From Crenothrix polyspora (GTDB lineage: Bacteria; Pseudomonadota; Gammaproteobacteria; Methylococcales; Methylomonadaceae): a DNA stretch of 7,923 nt. The translations under genes were made by a program, and so were the position numbers. The stretch is from assembly GCA_945903675.1 (NCBI GenBank), contig CAMDOP010000140.1:1-7923 (forward strand), in the 5' to 3' direction. The notes below the pieces were generated by a model. It ran no database searches and was not told the origin of the DNA. It saw only the letters and a list, made by a program, of their open reading frames with translations. Positions 1 to 6,174 of this stretch are shown in pieces. The number at the start of each line of letters is the position of its first letter. Position 1 is the stretch's first letter.

Positions 1-1
1 G

Positions 2-79
2 GATCTTCATAACGCCAGTCAGATTAATGACGAAGGGTTATTTGAATTATTGGCATCTGAGTTTTTGAGCGAACTCTAA
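2..79 (+). CDS. C-terminal end of an upstream gene (partial)
   Basis: The first 25 codons of frame 2 are open and end at TAA 77-79, only 13 bases before the next start codon, so this is most simply the tail of a gene that begins outside the window. The peptide contains LHNASQINDEGLFELLASEF. A His-Asn followed by N-x-x-G and then an amphipathic helix resembles the last segment of SGNH/AlgX/DUF1574-like esterases, where the catalytic His precedes 'lN..G...la'. That would suit a polysaccharide acetylation protein, but 25 residues are too few to assign a family. The tight spacing to the beta-helix gene suggests cotranscription. Confidence 0.5.
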   Translation, partial: DLHNASQINDEGLFELLASEFLSEL

Positions 80-92
80 ATAGGTACATAAA

Positions 93-1826
93 ATGAAACG
101 ACGTAAATTCATGAAACAAACCGTTTTAGTCTCTACAGGCACAATGATAGGTTATGCGATTCAAAGTACCGCGCAAGGTCATATTTTAACAGATGCATTA
201 AGCAGCGAGATAAATACAACTCAATCTGAGCTAACTGATGAATTTTCAGATAAAGCTGCTTTCAAAAGTACTACACAAAATATATTGTATGAGTCAATAA
301 GTGTAAAAGCCTACGGTGCAATTGGTGACGGAGTTACTGATGATACAGCGTCGATACAAAAAGCTATTGATGCAGCAAATGGCGGCTGGGTGTTTATGCC
401 CTCTGGAAATTATTTAATAACTCAATCGTTGACTTACAAAAATAGAAGTGGAGAAGCAAGACCAGCTGGATTGAAACTATATGGCGCTGGAAAGCGTTTA
501 ACTCGTATTATGAACAAAGTGAAAAATGGTTTTGCCATTGACATAAATACTGGCTTGGGTGCAACCGCCTTAAAGTATTTTTTTTCCTACGGTGGAAAAA
601 TTTTTGGTCTATCTATTGAAGGTGACCCTGGTACGACAGCTTCTGGCGGACTGAAAATACGGTCTTGCTGGGAGTACGAATTTGACTGCGATATACTTTA
701 CCATACGGCTGATGGACTATTAATCGATGGTGATGCAGGCATTAATCCTGACTACACAGCAAGTGCAAATTTATTATTTTCGCAGTGCAGAATATCTTCG
801 AATAGTAGAGGTATTCACAACATTATAGATAATAACGCGCCATCGATGACCTTGAATTCATGTAACGTTTCATCAAATATTTTTTCAGGTATAACAAACA
901 ACTCTTCCTACTTGCGAATTATTGGTGGCACCATTGCTTATAATGGTACTGGGTATTCAGGCATAGGAAAACCAGATTCCACCTATGGTGGTGTAGTGAT
1001 TCCAACAGGAACGTACGAACCAAAAGGAATTGTTATCGAAGGCGTGGAGCTAGACAATAACAAGCCTCAACAGGTGTACATTGCACAAGGTAAAGCTCCA
1101 AAAATATCTAGCTGTAGTTTACAGTCCACATATTCTGATGGGTATGTAAATAAAAACTCGATTATTTTCGGTGAAACATCACCAGCTTCAGGCAAGGCCG
1201 TAGAAGATTGGACTGTTGAAAATTGCAATTTCCAGCTACCTGTTAACCTTTCCGGTACTGGGAAAAGTCATGTTTTTATTAAGACTCACGCCTATGTGAA
1301 AAACGGATTTTTTGGTTTTAATTCATACTCTATTATTGGAGGTACAGCTGGATTAGACTTTTCCTTTATATCAGAAGATGCTAGGGTATCTCCCTTTGAT
1401 AATCCACAGTTTAGAGCTCGCATAATGAAACAAAGTGGGATTTCTAATATCTCTGCTTATGAAACGCAATACTCAATTTCACTTGAAAAAATATTCATCG
1501 AAAATAATACGTTTTTTAGTTTTAAACCAGTAGTCGACCAAGGATTTATTGCAATTACAGCTAATGGCGCACAGAATAGTTCGGCATTACTCATCTATTC
1601 ACTGAGCAACAATAATGTCTATGTAATATCAAGAGATGCCTCTGCTCCTTCTTTTAACATTGATGCATTAACAATTTCTACAGTCCTCTCCGGGTCCAGT
1701 GGTGTATTAGGAAAAATAACGATAGCTTGTAATTCAACGGAAGGTCTTATCTATGTAGAAAACAGACAAGGAGGACCATTATATTTTAGTGTAGCTTTCA
1801 TTGACATGGATTATTCTGGTTGGTAG
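93..1826 (+). CDS. Tat-exported pectate-lyase-like beta-helix protein
   Basis: This 577-residue protein has a twin-arginine signal: RRKFMK at residues 3-8 followed by a hydrophobic stretch to about residue 27. The motif requires the ATG at 93 rather than the Met at residue 8, so the protein should be folded in the cytoplasm and exported to the periplasm or beyond. Residues 71-110 hold the hallmark of the Pectate_lyase_3 superfamily (AYGAIGDGVTDDTASIQKAI, then GGWVFMPSGNYLI). The remainder to about residue 430 is rich in short beta-strand and Asn/Gly turns typical of a right-handed parallel beta-helix. The last 130 or so residues look like a separate beta-rich domain. The family includes polysaccharide lyases, epimerases, glycosidases and phage tailspikes. 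Being next to glycosyltransferases, it probably trims or modifies the locus's own polysaccharide. Substrate and catalytic residues cannot be read from sequence. The gene is visibly more AT-rich than its downstream neighbour. Confidence 0.85.
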   Translation: MKRRKFMKQTVLVSTGTMIGYAIQSTAQGHILTDALSSEINTTQSELTDEFSDKAAFKSTTQNILYESISVKAYGAIGDGVTDDTASIQKAIDAANGGWVFMPSGNYLITQSLTYKNRSGEARPAGLKLYGAGKRLTRIMNKVKNGFAIDINTGLGATALKYFFSYGGKIFGLSIEGDPGTTASGGLKIRSCWEYEFDCDILYHTADGLLIDGDAGINPDYTASANLLFSQCRISSNSRGIHNIIDNNAPSMTLNSCNVSSNIFSGITNNSSYLRIIGGTIAYNGTGYSGIGKPDSTYGGVVIPTGTYEPKGIVIEGVELDNNKPQQVYIAQGKAPKISSCSLQSTYSDGYVNKNSIIFGETSPASGKAVEDWTVENCNFQLPVNLSGTGKSHVFIKTHAYVKNGFFGFNSYSIIGGTAGLDFSFISEDARVSPFDNPQFRARIMKQSGISNISAYETQYSISLEKIFIENNTFFSFKPVVDQGFIAITANGAQNSSALLIYSLSNNNVYVISRDASAPSFNIDALTISTVLSGSSGVLGKITIACNSTEGLIYVENRQGGPLYFSVAFIDMDYSGW

Positions 1827-1853
1827 AAATAATCCAACAACACATAACACCGT

Positions 1854-1879
1854 AAAGTAATTATAGTTTTAATTACTTT
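1854..1879. repeat. AT-rich perfect inverted repeat between genes
   Basis: AAAGTAATTA (1854-1863) and TAATTACTTT (1870-1879) are exact reverse complements separated by TAGTTT, giving a 10-bp hairpin 28 bases after the beta-helix stop codon. There is no T-tract after it and the stem is almost all A/T, so it is a poor intrinsic terminator. It may be a weak terminator, an mRNA 3'-end stabiliser or a protein-binding palindrome. Confidence 0.5.
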
Positions 1880-1977
1880 GGCCGCAATTTCCACCTTAAA
1901 TGTGATTACAATTATAAATTACAGCAATTACCTAAATTTAACAAAATTGCATACTAGCCACAACATAAAATACCATA

Positions 1978-3081
1978 ATGAAAACATTAAGAATCCTCGG
2001 TACCCGAGGCATACCTGCCGCCCACGGCGGCTTCGAAACTTTTGCCGAACATCTTGCCTTGTATCTGGTTGAACATGGTTGGCGTGTGGTGGTGTATTGC
2101 CAAGAAGATGGGGTGGGGCCGATTTTTGAAGACATCTGGCAAGGTGTTGAGCGGGTACATATTCCCGTTGTGCAAACTGGCCCAAAGGCTACGATCGTAT
2201 TCGATTGGAAAGCTACTAAGCATGCTGCCCAGCATGGCGACTTGTGTTTGACATTGGGTTATAACACGGCTGTTTTTTGCGCCCTGTTGCGTCTTAAGGG
2301 TACGCCTAATCTGATCAATATGGATGGTATTGAATGGTCTCGCGCTAAGTGGGGAACGGTTGCTAAAACCTGGTTCTGGCTGAATGATTGGGCGGGTTGC
2401 TGGCTGGGTAATCATCTGGTGGCCGATCATCCCAACATCAAAAAGCATTTAGCTAGCCGTGTGCGTGATGACAAGATCACTATGATTCCTTATGGTGCTG
2501 ATACTGTTACGTCTGCACCTATTGCAACAATAAGTGCGTTTGGATTAGAGCCGGGACGCTTTTTAACATTGATTGCACGGGCGGAACCGGAAAACTCTGT
2601 GCTGGAAATAGTCAGTGGTTTTTCTTTAAAGCCGCGTGGCTATCAACTTGCGGTGTTAGGTAACTATGAGCCTGAAAAAATTGCTTATCATCAGAAAGTG
2701 ATGGCTGCGGCAGGTTCTGAGGTGATTTTTTTAGGGGCCATTTATGATAAAGATATCGTGCAGGCTTTGCGATTTTATTCAGTTGCCTATATTCACGGTC
2801 ATCAAGTTGGTGGCACTAATCCGTCATTGGTTGAGGCTATGGCGGCCGGCAATCCGGTAATTGCTCATAACAATCCATTTAATCGTTGGGTGGCGGGTGA
2901 TTCTGCTAGATATTTTAATGGGGCGGAGGAATGCTCGAATAGGCTGGATGAAATATTGGGTAATCCTGAAGTGATTTCTGAGATTAAGTCAGGAATATTA
3001 CGACGTCAGCAAGAATTGTTCACTTGGGAAAAAGTACTTGCTGACTATGAAACCTTGCTAGTTAAATGGTTACCCAAATAA
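1978..3081 (+). CDS. DUF1972 family GT-B glycosyltransferase
   Basis: This is a 367-residue cytoplasmic or membrane-associated sugar transferase. Residues 5-21 (RILGTRGIPAAHGGFET) are the diagnostic start of the DUF1972 N-terminal domain, which forms the acceptor-binding half of these enzymes, and INMDGIEWSRAKW (113-125) is another conserved stretch. The C-terminal half is a Glycos_transf_1 donor-binding fold, with IPYGAD at 170-175 and GGTNPSLVEAMAAGNPVIA at 278-296, the E-containing loop that holds the nucleotide sugar. The length is normal and the gene looks intact. Characterised relatives include rhamnosyltransferases of surface polysaccharide assembly, but the sugar cannot be predicted. 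No clear Shine-Dalgarno precedes ATG 1978, yet the N-terminal motif begins at residue 5, which fixes the start. The 151-bp AT-rich gap upstream leaves room for its own promoter, though I see no convincing one. Confidence 0.9.
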   Translation: MKTLRILGTRGIPAAHGGFETFAEHLALYLVEHGWRVVVYCQEDGVGPIFEDIWQGVERVHIPVVQTGPKATIVFDWKATKHAAQHGDLCLTLGYNTAVFCALLRLKGTPNLINMDGIEWSRAKWGTVAKTWFWLNDWAGCWLGNHLVADHPNIKKHLASRVRDDKITMIPYGADTVTSAPIATISAFGLEPGRFLTLIARAEPENSVLEIVSGFSLKPRGYQLAVLGNYEPEKIAYHQKVMAAAGSEVIFLGAIYDKDIVQALRFYSVAYIHGHQVGGTNPSLVEAMAAGNPVIAHNNPFNRWVAGDSARYFNGAEECSNRLDEILGNPEVISEIKSGILRRQQELFTWEKVLADYETLLVKWLPK

Positions 3082-3126
3082 ACCTCTTTAGCTTTTCGAC
3101 TGAGCGAAACAATTAAGTGGCTTAAA

Positions 3127-3474
3127 ATGATAAAAAGGTTAATAGCGCTGGGCTTGCTTGTGTTAATGCTAGTTGCCTTGTTCTTTGGCGGTGCGCAACC
3201 TCAGGCAGTAAACCTTGTCCCTGCACCTTGGGACAAACTGGCGCATATCGCTTTCTTTTTTATGCTTACGGTACTGCTGATCCGCTATTTGTCGTTGTCT
3301 GTTGTTTTTGGGATTTTTATAGCTCTAGTGGTGGGCGTAGCCGATGAAGTACACCAGATCTTTTTGCCCGGCCGTATGGCGGGTTGGGATGATTGGCTGG
3401 CCGATTTAGTAGGAACAGGTTTAGGCTGGAGTATTTCAGTAAGCAAAAGGGAAAGAAAGTTATGTCAAATCTAA
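3127..3474 (+). CDS. VanZ-like small membrane protein
   Basis: This 115-residue integral membrane protein has about four hydrophobic segments (roughly residues 4-21, 40-54, 56-72 and 90-104). The VanZ-like signature is complete: WDKLAHIAFFF at 35-45, then ADEVHQIFLPGRMAGWDDW at 72-90 and LADLVGTGLG at 91-100. VanZ domain proteins are named after the teicoplanin-resistance accessory protein, but such stand-alone short versions are common in EPS clusters, where their biochemical role is not established. The gene follows the glycosyltransferase by 45 bases on the same strand, so it is probably in the same transcript. The ribosome-binding site is weak. Its last codons overlap the start of a small reading frame at 3462. 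Confidence 0.85.
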   Translation: MIKRLIALGLLVLMLVALFFGGAQPQAVNLVPAPWDKLAHIAFFFMLTVLLIRYLSLSVVFGIFIALVVGVADEVHQIFLPGRMAGWDDWLADLVGTGLGWSISVSKRERKLCQI

Positions 3475-3539
3475 AACCAATTCGTGACTTTTTAACTCGG
3501 CTTTATTATTTTTTTGTGCTTTTTATAACTGCTATGTAG
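3462..3539 (+). CDS. 25-codon ORF overlapping the VanZ-like gene; possible truncated gene start
   Basis: ATG 3462 lies in another frame inside the last codons of the VanZ-like gene, with AGGG at 3448-3451 ten bases upstream, as at a translationally coupled start. The peptide begins MSNLKPIRDFLTRL, continues into a hydrophobic YYFFVLFIT segment and stops at TAG 3537-3539. That stop codon lies at the left edge of the 85-bp palindromic repeat. It could be a tiny single-span membrane peptide, or more likely the 5' stub of a membrane protein gene cut off when the repeat or a rearrangement arrived. No family can be recognised from 25 residues. Confidence 0.3.
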   Translation: MSNLKPIRDFLTRLYYFFVLFITAM

Positions 3540-3620
3540 CTTGGGTTGCATGCTTTTCGAAACCCAACTTTTTCTCGGCAGAAATGTTGGGTTAACGATA
3601 GAGCCGTTAGCCCAACCTAC
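3536..3620. repeat. 85-bp interspersed repeat of two adjacent hairpins
   Basis: This non-coding block consists of four related arms. The left hairpin pairs TTGGGTT (3541-3547) with AACCCAA (3561-3567). The right hairpin pairs GTTGGGTTAACG (3586-3597) with CGTTAGCCCAAC (3605-3616), with one G-T wobble and a 7-nt loop. The inner arms AACCCAAC (3561-3568) and GTTGGGTT (3586-3593) are exact complements. The outer ends, starting GTAGCTTGGG and ending CCCAACCTAC, also nearly pair, so the whole can refold as one long cruciform. This architecture is typical of REP/BIME-like repeats dispersed between genes. It has no T-run that would make it a standard terminator, although it may protect the 3' end of the upstream mRNA. 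Confidence 0.7.
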
Positions 3621-3737
3621 TGTAATATCTACATAAATTATTTGACCTATCTTAAGTGGGTAGCCAAAACATCTAAGTATTAATCTAAATACACTAAGAC
3701 CTAATTATCTGAATCTAAATTTGAAACTAAATATAAT

Positions 3738-3741
3738 GGAG
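3738..3741 (+). promoter_or_regulatory. Shine-Dalgarno of the sugar transferase gene
   Basis: GGAG ends seven bases before ATG 3749, the best-spaced ribosome-binding site in the EPS part of the window. It supports that start over any later one. The preceding leader from 3621 is very AT-rich, but I found no promoter hexamer pair with acceptable spacing. Confidence 0.7.
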
Positions 3742-3748
3742 TTGATTA

Positions 3749-4471
3749 ATGAATAATAAATCCGAACCTAAAGAAGCTTTTCCTTACAAGCCGCCTACTC
3801 AAGAAATAAAAGATAAATACCCACATATTTTTGCCCTTAAACAGCCACTGAACGACAAGCTACCTAAATTGATTTTCGATAAAACGGTTGCAGCGCTTTT
3901 GCTTCTGGTTGCTTCCCCCATTCTACTTATTCTAAAGCTGGCCTATTTAATTGAGGGTCTGTTAATACCCGAAAACAAGGGCCCGATGTTTTTTAGTTAT
4001 AACGCCGTTAGTGCAGGCAAGATATTTCCTAAATTTAAAATCCGTCTTATCAAGACCTCCTATATTGATCAAGAAGGCGCGGCGCGGGGTGATTGGATAG
4101 CTTACTCGGCAGAATGGTCGCCAGAAAGCCGCACCCATGTTGGTGGATTTGTTAAGAAATTTTATTTAGACGAGTTGCCGCAATTTTACAATATTCTACG
4201 GGGCGACATGAGTCTTGTGGGGCCGCGTCCTTTGTCGGTCTTGCATTACGAAAGAGATTTGGCGCAAGGTAATGTGACACGTTTTTTAATAAAAGGCGGG
4301 CTGCTAGGTTTGGGGCATATTAATAAAGGTACGACTGAAATGGGTAATCCTGTTTATGAATATGAATATATTGATAAATACATTCATCTTTCACCTCTGG
4401 GCCTGTTATGGTTCGATCTGAGCATTATAGGTAAGGGTATAAAGGTCGTTTTACAAGGCAAAGGCTTATAA
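3749..4471 (+). CDS. Monotopic phosphoglycosyl transferase (Bac_transf sugar transferase)
   Basis: This 240-residue enzyme would move a sugar phosphate from a nucleotide sugar to undecaprenyl phosphate, the first membrane step of polysaccharide repeat-unit assembly. After a polar N-terminus of about 40 residues comes the single re-entrant membrane helix (about 46-70, starting FDKTVAALLLLVASP). The catalytic core is present: KKFYLDELPQFYNILRGDMS (136-155) with the Asp141-Glu142 dyad, then LVGPRPL (156-162). It is the short PglC-like form without the four-helix N-terminal domain of WbaP-type enzymes. The usual 'Q-R-x-G' before the cytosolic loop reads FSYNAVSAGKIF (82-93), and the following FPKFKIRLIK only loosely matches the common KFRTM, so it belongs to a divergent subgroup. 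The nearby glycosyltransferase is a plausible next enzyme. The Rpn gene follows after seven bases. Confidence 0.88.
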   Translation: MNNKSEPKEAFPYKPPTQEIKDKYPHIFALKQPLNDKLPKLIFDKTVAALLLLVASPILLILKLAYLIEGLLIPENKGPMFFSYNAVSAGKIFPKFKIRLIKTSYIDQEGAARGDWIAYSAEWSPESRTHVGGFVKKFYLDELPQFYNILRGDMSLVGPRPLSVLHYERDLAQGNVTRFLIKGGLLGLGHINKGTTEMGNPVYEYEYIDKYIHLSPLGLLWFDLSIIGKGIKVVLQGKGL

Positions 4472-4478
4472 TTCACCC

Positions 4479-5450
4479 ATGAATAAAATCCACGACAGCA
4501 GTTATAAGTTTCTGTTTTCTAATCCAGAATTAGTTCGTGATTTGATCATGGGCTTTATACCTGATGACTGGTTGCATACGCTGGATTATTCAACATTAGA
4601 AAAAGTCTCTGGCTCTTATGTGAGTGATGACTTCAAACAGCGCGAAGATGATATTGTTTGGCGCGTTAAAGTCGGGGGTGAATGGCTTTACCTGTATTTA
4701 CTGATTGAGTTCCAAAGCGCTGTTGATAAGTACATGGCGCTACGGATGTTAGTGTATATCGGTTTACTGTATCAAGACTTGCTTAAACAAGGTCATGCGC
4801 TGGCCGATGGCCGTCTACCGCCAATATTACCGATTGTTCTTTATAATGGCAGCCAGAAATGGACAGCAGCGACTAATGTGGCAGACTTGATTCCTGTTGT
4901 ACCGGGCTTGGTTAGTCAATTTAAGCCATCGCTGCAATATTTACTGATTGATGAAAATACCTACACCGATAGTGAATTGGCTCCCTTAAATAATTTAGTG
5001 GCGGCTGTCTTTAGATTAGAACACGCAGATAGTCCGAGTGCTGTGAGTGATATCGTTAAATTGCTGATAGATTGGTTACAAGACCGACCGGACTTAAGAA
5101 AAATGTTTGCTCATTGGTTGCGAGCGACATTGATGAGAAAGTCAGAATACGGTATCTTATTGCCCGAAGTGGATGATTTACAGGAGATTAGAGTTATGTT
5201 GGCAGATAAAGTAGAGATGTGGGCAAAGGCTTATATTGCTGAGGGTAAACAAGAAGGTTTACAGCAAGGTAAACAAGAGGGTATGCAGCAAGGTGAAATG
5301 TTAGCCCTACAAAGACTTTTAGCAAAGCGTTTTGGTGCTATTCCTGCTGAAACCATTGCATTGATTTCTAATGCGCCTTTGGCTGATATTGAGCGCTGGT
5401 TGGATCGTGTTATTGACGCCAAACAATTGGCTGACGTATTTATAGATTGA
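4479..5450 (+). CDS. Rpn/YhgA-like recombination-promoting nuclease
   Basis: This 323-residue protein belongs to the Rpn (Transposase_31/YhgA-like) group. Characterised E. coli members are DNA endonucleases that promote RecA-independent recombination. The start MNKIHDSSYKFLFSNPE is typical. The PD-(D/E)XK active site can be read as REDDIVW (55-61, Asp58) and LIEFQS (75-80, Glu77 and Gln79). LPPILPIVLYNG at 113-124 is another family block. The C-terminus from about residue 275 (LQRLLAKRFG, then LADIERWLDRVIDAKQLADVF) matches a DUF4351-type tail. Between them is a Gly/Gln/Glu-rich tandem repeat at residues 256-273. The gene is full length and looks functional. It begins seven bases after the sugar transferase, with no good Shine-Dalgarno, and ends one base before the truncated YdcF reading frame. 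Despite the old 'transposase' label it has no terminal repeats here. Confidence 0.9.
   Translation: MNKIHDSSYKFLFSNPELVRDLIMGFIPDDWLHTLDYSTLEKVSGSYVSDDFKQREDDIVWRVKVGGEWLYLYLLIEFQSAVDKYMALRMLVYIGLLYQDLLKQGHALADGRLPPILPIVLYNGSQKWTAATNVADLIPVVPGLVSQFKPSLQYLLIDENTYTDSELAPLNNLVAAVFRLEHADSPSAVSDIVKLLIDWLQDRPDLRKMFAHWLRATLMRKSEYGILLPEVDDLQEIRVMLADKVEMWAKAYIAEGKQEGLQQGKQEGMQQGEMLALQRLLAKRFGAIPAETIALISNAPLADIERWLDRVIDAKQLADVFID
5244..5291 (+). repeat. Two tandem 24-bp in-frame repeats inside the Rpn gene
   Basis: Copies at 5244-5267 and 5268-5291 begin GGTAAACAAGA and end CAGCAA. They differ at only a few bases and encode GKQEGLQQ and GKQEGMQQ, and a third partial unit (GGTGAAATG) follows. They sit in the linker between the nuclease core and the DUF4351-like tail. 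Because the unit is 24 bp, gain or loss of a copy keeps the frame, so linker length could vary between strains. Confidence 0.8.
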
Positions 5451-5451
5451 G

Positions 5452-5751
5452 ATGTTTGATGGAATGGCTATCAATACCCATCAAGAGTCTATCAACATTG
5501 CGGCTTTATTGAAGGCGCAACATTGGCGCAGTGTGCTGGTTGTTAGCGATCCACCCCATATTCAGCGCATTAATTATTGCTTAGAAACTCTGTTTAACAA
5601 CAATGGTTTATCTTATCGCTTGATACAAAGTGATATTCCGTCGTGGCATACCGGCCGTTGGTGGCATGAACCTAGATGGCTATTTTTTTGTTTCAGTGAA
5701 GCCATCAAGCTGGTTTATTATGCTTTGGTTTATGGTCCCGAATTCTTATAA
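5452..5751 (+). pseudogene. C-terminal half of a YdcF/DUF218 family protein
   Basis: The 99-codon frame matches only the second half of a DUF218 (YdcF/SanA/ElyC-like) protein. NTHQESINIAALL (8-20) corresponds to the family's 'sT.EnA..s..lL' helix, VLVVSDPPHIQR (28-39) to the conserved strand and SDPxHxxR motif, and the WW...E.IKL.YY end (70-90) to the usual C-terminus. The N-terminal half with the D-x-I-V-x-L-G-G strand and signal anchor is missing. Upstream the same frame runs into a stop at 5443-5445, inside the Rpn gene. It therefore looks like a 5'-truncated remnant lying flush against the Rpn stop codon. DUF218 proteins occur in envelope and EPS clusters, which suits the neighbourhood. 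Translation from ATG 5452 by coupling to Rpn is possible, but such a half-domain is unlikely to work. Confidence 0.75.
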
Positions 5752-5829
5752 TAACTGTTATGTTTGTTAAGCTAATCCTTTGTTATACTAATGACTTTTA
5801 AAGTTTTATTGGGCCGTTGCATTGCTCCC

Positions 5830-5841
5830 AGGCTCCAGCAT
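5830..5841 (+). repeat. Left target-site duplication of the MITE
   Basis: AGGCTCCAGCAT directly abuts the left terminal repeat and matches AGGCTCCAGTAT at 5964-5975 at 11 of 12 positions. A 12-bp duplication is in the range known for IS4-type transposition. Confidence 0.75.
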
Positions 5842-5963
5842 CACTGCCATTAAGTTAAGGAATCTGTATGTTTGGAGTTAAACTGCTTTAGCTGTTTTAA
5901 AACACAATAGCTGAAGCTATTGCACTCCAAGCTTTTACTTTTTCGCTTAACTTCGTGGCAGTG
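5842..5963. mobile_element. 122-bp MITE with IS4-like ends
   Basis: The terminal inverted repeats are CACTGCCATTAAGTTAAG (5842-5859) and CTTAACTTCGTGGCAGTG (5946-5963), complementary at 16 of 18 positions. Twelve-bp direct repeats abut both ends. There is no coding capacity. The interior is also palindromic: TTGGAGT (5872-5878) pairs with ACTCCAA (5924-5930), GCTTTAGCT (5885-5893) with AGCTGAAGC (5909-5917, one wobble), and CAATAGCT/AGCTATTG (5905-5912/5915-5922) forms a tight hairpin. The terminal pattern (xxxTGCC, then AGTTAAGGA) resembles the ends of E. coli IS4 as I remember them, and IS4 makes 11-13 bp duplications, so a transposase of that family probably mobilised it in trans. The family assignment is inference, but the element structure is seen directly. 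Confidence 0.8.
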
Positions 5964-5975
5964 AGGCTCCAGTAT
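5964..5975 (+). repeat. Right target-site duplication of the MITE
   Basis: AGGCTCCAGTAT directly follows the right terminal repeat and matches the left copy at 5830-5841 with one difference. Removing the element and one copy restores a CCCAGGCTCCAG(C/T)ATGGG palindrome, so the target was itself a small REP-like inverted repeat. Confidence 0.75.
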
Positions 5976-6163
5976 GGGAATTCATCCGGCGTCGCGACTA
6001 CAAAGTTATAGCAGTGGATGTGTTGGTTGACGTACTATTTCATTGTGTTCGTAATCCAGCCGCACTTTAGGATCAGTAGTGGAATGTTATGATGGTAAGG
6101 TTCTTTGCTGATAATTGTACGTAAGAAAAATAAATTTTGTGTAAACATTAAAAAGTTGATAAA

Positions 6164-6167
6164 AGGA
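6164..6167 (+). promoter_or_regulatory. Shine-Dalgarno that selects the antitoxin start
   Basis: The AGGA in AAAAGGAAATG is only one base from ATG 6169 but seven bases from ATG 6175. Normal spacing therefore favours the second ATG, giving a protein that begins MYAIEFE. Confidence 0.7.
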
Positions 6168-6174
6168 AATGAAC

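Larger units (their letters stand above)
5752..6168. other. 417-bp gene-free stretch containing a MITE
   Basis: No credible gene lies here. It holds an older palindrome split by a 122-bp miniature inverted-repeat element (annotated separately), then about 190 bp of plain sequence leading to the toxin-antitoxin pair. A 31-codon frame at 5975-6070 (WEFIRRRDYKVIAVDVLVDV...) has a protein-like composition but no start codon and no recognised family. A loose TTGTAC at 6115-6120 could be a -35 for the toxin-antitoxin operon, but no matching -10 at normal spacing is seen. Confidence 0.6.

Noticed and set aside
1928..2448. Several overlapping reverse-strand and alternate-frame ORFs across the DUF1972 glycosyltransferase
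   Set aside because: They lie inside a well-supported gene and have no family-like motifs. They are frame shadows.
3642..3680. Possible promoter TTGACC with a downstream TAAGTAT before the sugar transferase
   Set aside because: The spacer would be about 26 bp, and no -10 occurs at 16-18 bp.
5975..6070. 31-codon frame (WEFIRRRDYKVIAVDVLVDV...) after the MITE
   Set aside because: It has a protein-like composition but no start codon, no ribosome-binding site and no recognised family. A frame this short is expected by chance.
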